Positions 26,201-32,900 of a stretch of 64,000 bases of DNA are shown piece after piece. Position numbers and translations under genes: made by a program. The stretch comes from Paragonimus westermani (taxonomy: Eukaryota; Platyhelminthes; Trematoda; Plagiorchiida; Troglotrematidae). The notes below the pieces were generated by a model. The model was not told the origin of the DNA. It saw nothing but the letters and a program-made list of their open reading frames with translations, and did not search any database. The DNA lies in NCBI GenBank assembly GCA_008508345.1, contig QNGE01001234.1:56004-120003 (forward strand), given 5' to 3'. Positions within the stretch are counted from its first letter, which is position 1; each line of letters opens with the position of its first letter.

Positions 26201-28042
26201 TGAACAACAGCTTTTCGTTGGGGTGTGTGATTTAATCAACCGGATATAAAGGAGGGAGAAGATCCTGTGTACAGTGAGGAACTAAGCATGGGGTGGTGGT
26301 AATGCATGCGTTACTCTTGATGGTCTGCAAGACTGATTGATGGACAGAAAGAGTATTACTCATGTAATGCAGCTCAGACAGCAGTTTGCGTGTTTGTGAG
26401 TCTTCCCGAAGAGCCACTGGTCGACTGTGACTCGTGCCCCCTGTCCAAATGACACATTACAAGCGCGACCCATGTTGTTTTCGTTGGTTCTCCACTGGCT
26501 TAGTTTGTTCTGTAAGCAAGTGTGAGAACAAGACGATGCAACTTTCGGAAATCAGACTCTATGTGTTTCGGATATGGGGGTTTATAATTTAGTAATAATT
26601 TTCCTCTTGTAAAATTTGAGACTACAATCTGCAGCCTTTTGAATAAATCGATGCTAACATATGTACTAGATCCGCCGTAGCAAAAAAAACGTCATTTGCC
26701 CTGTCCAGATTTTTGATACTATTACTAAGTTATGATTGCATATATCACTCTACTATAGTCATGCATCTACTGGACTCGCTTCACAAGCTTCTGTTTCTCA
26801 GTGCGAAGTTAACATTATTGCTCTAATGTCCATGAAAAAATCACTAAAACTGTGACCTCAAAGCTTTGAAAGTTCATTTGTCCTATTTGTGTTCACTTAC
26901 AACTGAATATTGAAGGTTACTCCAGCAAGATGCATGAGATTTTTATTCATCTTGATTAACCGAAATTATATTCCTTGAGAAAAAGGAAGTTTGGATGGAA
27001 AATGAGGATGCATATTAGAAAAACTAAGTTATACTTTATAAATACAAATGGGAATTGCATGGTAATTTTCAAAGCGTATTTTTGTGACCAGAGTTTAAGT
27101 CAGTATTCCTGTAAACCGAAGGGTACCCTTTTGATTTCCATCGGATACTGGTACTCAACATGGTGGGAGCAGTGTGCAGCTATAGGTGAATTTTCGCTAA
27201 CATAATAACACCGAGGTTGTCCAATAACAAGCAACTGAGGCTAACCGACTTCCAGCTTATGTACAAACAAGCTCGTAATATTAATCAGTGGAACTTGCAT
27301 CCTGTAGCAAAACAGGTGAACTTGCAAGCCGACTTTATGTGCGTAAAAGTTGGTGAACAAGTTGTGTGAACAAGTAAGACACTTGGTCTGGAAATTTGCT
27401 TACTGTCTACCAAATAAATGCACAAAAGTTCACACAAGAGCGTACATTATTTTGCATGAATCTCGCATCTCCGAGTCCGCTGCTGAAAGTGTAGCGGTAA
27501 TTTCCTCACCGAAATATTCCACATAAAACACACACCGGTTCTCAATTGTCACTCGCAGTTTATGATGCATTGGACGCTCGGTTTGGTTGTTAGCTCCAAA
27601 ATTAGCCCCTTTAGCTTTGATCCAAACTGTATTCACGGACTCATTCGGGTCACTGAGTTTTGCACAACGTTTCTGATACTCTTCAGGTTGCACTGATTAC
27701 ATGTAAGCAAAGATCGTGGCTCGTGGCACCAATCAGATGAAACAATGATAACTATCGGTGTACGTGTGTGACGTTCTCTAGCATCCATAAACTTCGAGTT
27801 CGACGAAAGCAAACAGGAATGATAAATTTAGAAAATATTGCCTTGGTCGTCGGTGCAATTAATTTACTTCTCACGTTTGTTTGTTTTCAGTAATGACTGT
27901 CACGTTCGAAGATCAAACCACTGACGTGTCCTCGGAACAGGGAGCATACGAATTCACAAACGGATGGCTTTACCGCTTGGATAAAGTTCTGTACAACCGC
28001 TTAGACTTGACAAGGAATATGTGCACCAATCCGGCCTGTTAA
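5115..28042 (+). CDS. Two-domain FAS1 (fasciclin-type) protein gene, eight exons, 5' incomplete
   Basis: The spliced product of the eight exons listed separately is 331 residues. Intron phases match at every junction (1,0,0,1,2,0,1), which is strong internal support. FAS1 domains are extracellular adhesion modules of about 140 residues, as in fasciclin I, periostin and TGFBI. Domain 1 covers about residues 40-180. Its H1-like strand is GQLTFFLPNDFAM (81-93), its H2-like strand YLKYLVLPGRI (107-117), and its closing motif ATNGIIHLLDGI (169-180). Domain 2 covers about 186-316, with GPYIYFAPTNQAL (214-226), EIHTGDL (255-261) and FTNGWLYRLDKVLY (303-316). The family's Tyr-His pair is YL in domain 1 and YQ in domain 2. 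The tail after domain 2 is 15 residues with two Cys. No signal peptide is visible, so the true start is probably upstream. The gene is convergent with the tetraspanin gene. No canonical AATAAA was seen in the 250 bp after the stop. Confidence 0.85.
5666..5745 (+). CDS. FAS1 gene exon, start of FAS1 domain 1, 80 bp
   Basis: Acceptor CAACTTCAG, donor GTAAAA, phase 1 to 0. The 26 residues include IAEYFTTIQRQSIFTTVLQ. This matches the amphipathic N-terminal helices of a FAS1 domain, which normally precede the T-V-F-A-P-T strand found in the next exon. Confidence 0.6.
5746..7790. other. FAS1 intron, about 2.0 kb
   Basis: No coding segment is supported. A stretch at about 6370-6610 is visibly richer in G+C than its surroundings and may be an old mobile-element remnant, but it gave no readable protein similarity in any frame. 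Confidence 0.5.
7791..7907 (+). CDS. FAS1 gene exon, H1 region of domain 1, 117 bp
   Basis: Acceptor TTTCTTACAG, donor GTGAGG, phase 0 to 0. It encodes 39 residues with TGEGQLTFFLPNDFAMAKLN, which matches the family pattern G-P-(F/L)-T-x-F-x-P-T/N-x-x-A-F. It was recognised by homology although the frame is too short to stand out by length. Confidence 0.88.
8911..8990 (+). repeat. Diverged tRNA-derived SINE head
   Basis: An A-box-like TAGCCCAGCTGG (from 8920) and a perfect B box GGTTCGAATCC (8972-8982) are spaced as in a tRNA promoter. The acceptor stem does not pair, so this is not a working tRNA. It resembles the head of the 305-bp repeat at 9.3 and 34.9 kb but lies on the opposite strand and is much more diverged. 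Confidence 0.6.
9321..9724 (-). repeat. tRNA-derived SINE-like repeat, 1.3 head-to-tail copies of a 305-bp unit
   Basis: The unit start GATGAGACCC occurs at 9321 and again at 9626, exactly 305 bp apart. The second copy is cut after about 99 bp. Read on the minus strand, each copy has a tRNA-like head (A box TAGCTCAGCTGG, B box GATTCGAATCC or GGTTCGAATCC) and then a unique body. The copies differ by scattered substitutions from the array at 34.9 kb, so this locus is an older, independent insertion. The open frames on its minus strand are repeat-derived and should not be called genes. Confidence 0.9.
10412..10532 (+). CDS. FAS1 gene exon, H2 region of domain 1, 121 bp
   Basis: Acceptor CACCTTTTCAG, donor GTATGT, phase 0 to 1. 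It encodes YLKYLVLPGRIERRQMTPL, the conserved second strand of a FAS1 domain (usually YHVLPGxI). The single trailing A joins CT of the next exon to give Thr. Confidence 0.9.
10533..15349. other. FAS1 intron, about 4.8 kb
   Basis: No coding evidence. Two stretches (about 13020-13115 and 13385-13510) resemble arms of the fold-back repeat family described at 37.2 and 50.8 kb, sharing the AGACTTTCTAT core and GTAGAGCTCGTCAGTA. Open frames at 11194, 12177 and 13936 have no motif and are of chance length. Confidence 0.5.
15350..15512 (+). CDS. FAS1 gene exon, end of domain 1 and start of domain 2, 163 bp
   Basis: Acceptor TATATGCAG, donor GTAAGC, phase 1 to 2. It encodes YVGAQLIGANNLATNGIIHL followed by LDGI, the highly characteristic closing motif of a FAS1 domain, and then the linker into domain 2. 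An earlier GT at 15497 would break the frame into the next exon; the donor at 15513 restores it. The exon end was chosen on that ground. Confidence 0.93.
15513..15557 (+). other. 45-bp micro-intron
   Basis: GTAAGC...TTCAG with phase 2 on both sides. It is the only short intron in the gene; the others run from 0.4 to 6.6 kb. Introns this small are known in flatworms. Confidence 0.85.
15558..15705 (+). CDS. FAS1 gene exon, H1 region of domain 2, 148 bp
   Basis: Acceptor TCTATTCAG, donor GTAAGT, phase 2 to 0. It encodes MGGPYIYFAPTNQALQAMES, a near-perfect FAS1 H1 strand. A different frame over the same bases reaches back into the previous exon but lacks any family motif. Confidence 0.93.
16990..18170 (-). 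mobile_element. LINE endonuclease half, inverted, decayed
   Basis: Read on the minus strand, and across several frames, this block encodes the apurinic-type endonuclease of a non-LTR retrotransposon in the correct order. LSIGAWNKRTLLD lies near 17985-17945, SESRLVHQDKLRGVSAGYTF near 17870, FVLGDLNARVGRDPVAWPGV near 17545-17490, and DYVMVRQRDIREVRITRVM and then ADHRLVAAKLF near 17340-17230. Frameshifts show it is dead. Its 5' end faces the sense RT block, the arrangement left by 5' inversion during insertion. Confidence 0.85.
18180..19900 (+). mobile_element. LINE reverse-transcriptase half, sense, decayed
   Basis: This block continues the same type of element on the + strand: the post-endonuclease linker (DWFDEN near 18228), RT fingers (LRNGNAAGEDELLGEILKNG from about 18694), VLARILLNRL (18901), motif A (MAFDS near 19080), motif B (GVKQGCVPASALLSLYL from 19204) and motif C. 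Motif C reads LLFVDGSVLL (about 19390), where active elements have F/Y-x-D-D, so the second catalytic Asp is Gly. Frameshifts and in-frame stops also occur. A remnant of the C-terminal region (RLEKRI, then KNHSLEP) is near 19710. The 3' end is not precisely defined. Confidence 0.88.
20068..20133 (+). repeat. Three copies of ATTCCGTTATC, 27-28 bp apart
   Basis: ATTCCGTTATC starts at 20068, 20095 and 20123 with partly similar spacers (CTGACCTTC and CTAACCTTT precede copies two and three). It lies just beyond the recognisable LINE coding remnant and may be its 3' tail. Confidence 0.65.
20894..21078 (+). CDS. Splice-bounded candidate exon of unknown gene
   Basis: An open 185-bp segment between a strong acceptor (ATCTTTCTTCGCAG) and a strong donor (CC/GTAAGT). 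It encodes 61 residues including FLFELAYELASQHWAAGHRG. It is in phase 0 and out phase 2. The FAS1 exons on either side (15558-15705 and 22302-22401) join in phase 0 and read through the domain without it, so inclusion would shift the frame. It may be an exon of a nested gene, an alternative exon, or chance. I do not recognise the peptide. Confidence 0.3.
22302..22401 (+). CDS. FAS1 gene exon, H2 region of domain 2, 100 bp
   Basis: Acceptor TTTCGATTGATAG, donor GTGTGA, phase 0 to 1. It encodes SYQSEIHTGDLRFGSVYTRT and then SNGVLTLRV. This is the FAS1 segment that normally reads YHVVPGEI(H)SGDL followed by the T-x-x-G-x-L-x-V strand. The donor is weak but is the only one giving the phase needed by the last exon. 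Confidence 0.8.
22402..27890. other. FAS1 intron, about 5.5 kb
   Basis: No supported exon. It contains an A+T-rich low-complexity tract at 23271-23337 and several chance-length frames. A minus-strand splice-bounded frame at about 27509-27690 is discussed under rejected items. Confidence 0.5.
23271..23337. repeat. A+T-only low-complexity tract
   Basis: Nearly uninterrupted A/T with imperfect TATATA and TTATAT runs. No unit is regular enough to call a microsatellite. Confidence 0.8.
27891..28042 (+). CDS. FAS1 gene last exon with stop, 152 bp
   Basis: Acceptor TTGTTTGTTTTCAG, in phase 1. It encodes TFEDQTTDV, then GAYEFTNGWLYRLDKVLYN, and a 15-residue tail ending MCTNPAC before TAA at 28040. 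NGxxxxxDxVL is the FAS1 closing motif; here Trp replaces the usual Val/Ile after NG. The tail has no membrane segment or GPI-like hydrophobic end, so the product is probably secreted rather than anchored. Confidence 0.92.
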
Positions 28043-28847
28043 ACTGCAGCATGTATGGTTGAAACCCGAATAATCAAACCATTCTATACAGCTTCAGCTT
28101 CTGTTAGTTCGTCTCACTGACAGCAACTTTCCATTCATTCCGCACACATTACTGCCTCATCTTACATGAAGTCATGCATTTTTATAGCTCAAAAAACTGA
28201 TTTTTTGCTTTAGTTTAGTGAACGCCGTTGATTTGGTGGGCATGTTGTGCTAATATGGACCTTTCGTGAAATAGACTATTTCCATATAATCAATGAAGCC
28301 GCCTTCTTCCTTGGCCTTCAACCTTGCCTCACTTGTACGAGGCTACCAGTCGTGCCAACAGTCAGGCAAAACCAGGAGATTATTATTATCAAATATGAAG
28401 TCTTTTACCCTGCAGTAGGCTAAAGGGTATATCTAGCACCGACCCTGAGGACTTTATGATACATTTACGCGTTGACTAGACAAATTATCCGAGATGACAA
28501 ATTGCGCAACCAATACATTGTCTAAATCCGTACCATTGCTTACATTCATGTCTCTATTATCTGGTATTTATGTTCCACGTTCTTTCATTAGATATGATCT
28601 GCCCTTTATTTTCTGCCTGAAAAATGCCTCGGGCTTCAATCCCACAAAGTTGGGTTCGTCAATGTTTACAAACGAAGGACTGAATTAACGCCCGCCCGAT
28701 TGACTGATTGACTCGAATAACTGATTAGGTAATTTGCAAATTGATTAGTCAACTTCAAGTGAAAGTGTCTTTACCACCATCTCTTAGAAACATATTCAAT
28801 CATGGAAAAATTTGGACTTTGACTGAATCACGACCAGGGACAGAAAC

Positions 28848-28891
28848 GTCAGGGCTTCGGCCCTGACTTTTCACAGTTGGGTCTCATCTAA
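28848..28891. repeat. SINE-end fragment with perfect 8-bp hairpin
   Basis: GTCAGGGCTTCGGCCCTGAC (28848-28867) is a perfect 8-bp stem with a TTCG loop. It continues into CTTTTCACAGTTGGGTCTCA, the end of the 305-bp repeat. The stem is what results when two repeat ends are joined head to head. Confidence 0.75.
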
Positions 28892-29507
28892 ATTGAATTT
28901 CTGCCTAAAATTTTGTGAAAAATGAGGGTAATTCTGAATAGAATTCATCCAACGCGCACTTAGTCTACTAAGAAAGACTAATTCTCCAGTACAACACATT
29001 GTTAAGTGGCTGGAAGAAGAAACTGTATCACAGTCTGAACCGAAGTGAGCTCATAGCTGACTGCTAAGACATATACTTTGTTGATTGCAACTTTGGACAA
29101 AATAAGAAGTGTAGAAATTGAAGGATTTTCGCCTAGGTGCCCCTTGAAAACCACACCACGAAATAGTCAGTGTTTGTATAGGTTCGTATCGGCTGAGTAA
29201 GGTATTCAAGTTTCAGGAGTTCTGAATTCTCATTGAAGATAACCGTAGATAACGTTGAGATCAATAGTTTGAATTAGCATAGGGGTTCGGTGAGGGTTAT
29301 CCAAGTGGCCGATACTGCGAAGAGTGTGCGGTTAAGTAAACAATTACGAGATGGACAACGAGCATCGTGTACAGATGAACTCTGGTCCAAGCCGGTCAAA
29401 TGACTTCGATTTGCAAGGTAAAGATTACCAGTTTATTTTCTGTTATCACCCCGCCACCAAGATGGGAACATTCCATTCTAGATTTCTTGTTTGTACGGAC
29501 TTTGTAG

Positions 29508-29663
29508 GAACCTTTGCGTCAGTCAGGTTCGGAACAACCAAAAGAGCAATATGCTCCCAGGTGGCACGTTCCTTATCAACTGAGATGTAGAGGCTGCAAA
29601 TTTTTACCCAAAAATTCTACACACGATATAAGTTGTAAATATCGCTTTGCATTGAACGGATAC
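29508..29663 (+). CDS. Exon-like segment, unknown protein
   Basis: Follows acceptor GGACTTTGTAG and ends before GTGAGG; 52 codons, phase 0 to 0. It contains QYAPRWHVPYQLRCRGCKFL with several Cys. It is phase-compatible with the segment at 31033-31235. No family is recognised, so this rests only on splice signals and an open frame. Confidence 0.22.
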
Positions 29664-29849
29664 GTGAGGAAGTCTGAATTAAACATACACTTTCAACAAT
29701 CACAACAGTAACGGAAATCAGGATGCGAATTCACAGCACGTCTCGAGAATCGTGTTAATTGAACAATTAACGACGCATAAACACTGATCATTATATTACT
29801 TATATGGAAATGGTTTAATTGATAAGGGGGAAATGTCTTTTCTCTTCTG

Positions 29850-29936
29850 TTATTCATCTTCTTCATCAACTTTTCTTTCCCAATGTCGAGACCAGATAAA
29901 CACCACAAGTGCAATGGCCACACATTCGAGGACAAG
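29850..29936 (-). CDS. Tetraspanin last exon (rest of TM4, tail, stop), 87 bp
   Basis: Acceptor CTTGCACTTTCCAG, in phase 0. It encodes LVLECVAIALVVFIWSRHW and then ERKVDEEDE before TAA at 29850-29852. It completes TM4 and gives a short charged cytoplasmic tail. Confidence 0.92.
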   Translation of the reverse strand, partial: LVLECVAIALVVFIWSRHWERKVDEEDE

Positions 29937-32900
29937 CTGGAAAGTGCAAGAGGAATTGATGTGAAAATCAATGTTTCTGGAACACAGTTGTTCTCTTTGC
30001 CGTTTTATATTTGCTGTCCACACATTTTTAGGAACAGAAGTTTTAATTGTCCGATTAATTGCCGGAAAATGAAATCAGTCCACTACCAATAAGTTCCCTC
30101 ATTGCACTGTACCATCGAATGGATATCAGCATGAAGTAATCACTGGCTATGAAGCTATTTGTTGCAGTTTTACGACTTCTACATTGTGTACGATCGCCAA
30201 CCCATACTCCGTATAAACTTCAGTGAAATAGTAAATCGGATGCTTACTCTGTCTTCCCATTTCACTCCAGTGCTCAAGGCTATATCGTTTGATGTATTTT
30301 AAATTTACCTAATAGTACATATTTCATTTCTAATGATGAACATAGCGTCATAGACTTTAACGAGTAATCCGGATGGTCACTTGTGCACTGACACGTCCAG
30401 GTGGAACGGTTGCATAAATAGATTGAGAACCATTTAGCTGACCGTTAAAGTTCATGTGGAATGATCGTTGTAGGCTCGAAGAAAATAGACCACCAAGACT
30501 ATATAGCGAATAATCTATTACCCTTGAATACACATTTCATGTCTTTTTATTTGGCTTACAAAACTCGAAATGATCTTATCGTTTCGGATTGTATTGGAGA
30601 CCGGACAACTTTAATTATTGTTTATTCCTCAAAAACGTATATCACTTTACATCACTATAACGTCTACGATCACTGCTTTAAGGCTCCCCAAATCTCTCCC
30701 CTCACAATACTCACATGAAGCGGCTTATCGTTTTTTTCTCATTCCCATCGTGTCGATTCAATGCACAACGTCACTTCTACCAATTCGGAGGACTTAATAA
30801 ACATTTCATCAAAAACAGTTCTGACCAAACCACATACCTATGATTGTAAAGTGAATCTTGATGCAAAAAGCTCAGACCATCAGTATAGCTGCACAACACA
30901 TTGATAGCTTGTAAAAATTCGCCTAATTTGGGTGTTCCAACTGATTTTCTGAAACAGCACTGATTTTCGTCCGCATGGTTGTGTGGCTAACCAGGCCAGA
31001 CCAACTATAACACAAACGCTTTTTATCTGCAGCCTCCCTGGTGTTGTGTAGAAGCAATACTGGATACAGGATGTATAGCTGGCACCATGCGTGGCACATC
31101 TCAAGTAACTTACGGTGATGTAGGTTTGCAAGCCTCCTTTGCGGTAGAACACTGTGATGGGTTTATCCACACACTAATTAAGAGTCAGTCGAAGCTCAAT
31201 TTGGACATGTTTATTTTGCCACCGAATGCGGCACAGTATGTTATCGAATGTGGTGATCGTTTCCGTTAAGTCGTTATAGTTCTCCTGTAATAAGCCATCA
31301 CCAATACCCCTTCTGCCCTTTGCAACAGCTATGTGTCGTTCTTTCGACCGCTGGAGATGCTGAACCTCAGTCTGACTGACTGAACAGCTTTGTAGCTCAG
31401 CATACCAGATAATCTTGTTATTCTTCGTTAGTATTTAACCAAAGGGTGTACAGTGTGCTGAACAGCTTTGTAGTGCGGATACTTTGAGGTTATAAAAGTC
31501 GGTGCATGGTTAAATGATTGCCATATGATTATTTCTATACGAAAAAAGTTTCGGTAGAGACTCAAAAGGAATTTGACAACCAATGTAATGATGACTCTGG
31601 CATCTTCTGGAATTTTTAGTTTACAGGCTATTTATTGCTATAGGTTGCAATAATCATTTGCGTCTTAATTTCCAACAGATGTTTCGAGAAGACGTTTCCA
31701 AAAAGTGAGTAACTGGACATCCCTACAGTATGCATCCGAGTCAATTCCATTAGTTTGCGCTTAGCAGGATGGACAGTCGTCACCAGTTTTGTAATCAGTT
31801 GTGAGTATGATTTGGGTGGAAAACCGGACACAGACTGTAAATATCGCCCAATCGGTGAAACTTAGACTTGGAAGGTGGATGCCTTTCACTACTGACTGGT
31901 AGCAAGTTCACGTACGTGCGTAGTAGTTTATGTGAATTTTACCTAACACTGGTCACTCGTTGAATGCTCGACTCTGATGCTTACGGCTACCAATCAGCGA
32001 ATGAATATTCCTCACAGCGTTCACTACTGGATAATAAAGTAAAGAACATAGTCTAATCTTGCCCTGAAAGGGACGATGTCTTCGTTCTAGTCCACTGCTA
32101 CCGAGTCGGTACGCCGTTGAGGAGGTCCAGACCACCCAGTCATCTTTGTATGCTCCTAATTAGCTGGGTGATATGTTCAGGTTCTAAATGCTTCTATGCT
32201 TCGTGAAGAATTAAACTCCAATAGAAAATTGACCACAATTCCATAATGATGACACTCATTAAGTCAAGATGATTTCAAAGTGACTATGTAAAAGGGCAGA
32301 TGAAGGTTTGCAGTTAACTGCAAGGTAAACTTGATTTTAATCGACTAATAAGGATCATATGAATCATTAGGTGAATAGATGAACGGATGGATACTCTCTG
32401 TTCAGTAAATATTACATAATTATCAGTAATGAAAAGCATTTAACGGCAGAACGTCTTATTCACATTATTTTACTGAATTTCCGGACAGTGCACGTCAGTA
32501 AACGTGGGGCAACTTTGAAGGATGAATTCATAATATATTTGTAGGCACTGAGTAAGCACATCTATTAATGAAATTGGTTCTGTCGTGCAGAACAAACTCC
32601 GTGTGTCGTCGTTGCCTTTAATAACAAGCGCGATTCTGACGGTTATCAGTTTAGCGTATAATGCTGGGCATACACCCGAAATCCGGCTTACTTATAGTGG
32701 CAAGTTGAGGATGTGTACCGAACTGACAGAGTTTAAACCGGCACAAGTGATCGGATGCGATCTCGAATTGTTCAGTTAGTGATGACAGACAAAAAGGGTC
32801 ATCATTGTCACCTTACTCTTTACTCAGTCAGCTGAAAAGAACAGCCTGTCTAACCCTCAGTAAAATCTGATAAGCTGAATCATTGCCACTACGTGTTACT

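Larger units (their letters stand above)
28043..29849. other. Region between convergent FAS1 and tetraspanin stops
   Basis: About 1.8 kb that must hold both 3' untranslated regions. The minus strand has AATAAA (TTTATT on +) near 29433, about 415 bp past the tetraspanin stop. A SINE-end fragment with a perfect hairpin is at 28848-28891. A + strand exon-like segment is at 29508-29663. Confidence 0.5.

Noticed and set aside
27509..27690. Minus-strand splice-bounded frame (acceptor CATGTAATCAG, donor GTGAGG) containing HHKLRVTIENRCVFYVEYF
   Set aside because: No recognised family and no partner exon. It only weakly resembles another unassigned minus-strand frame near 46.9-47.07 kb (VLESHFWIRFEVRTCG).
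32591..32779. + strand segment after GTCGTGCAG ending in a stop, residues NKLRVSSLPL onward
   Set aside because: Could be a terminal exon, but it needs phase 0 and the nearest candidate exon (31033-31235) leaves in phase 2; no homology.
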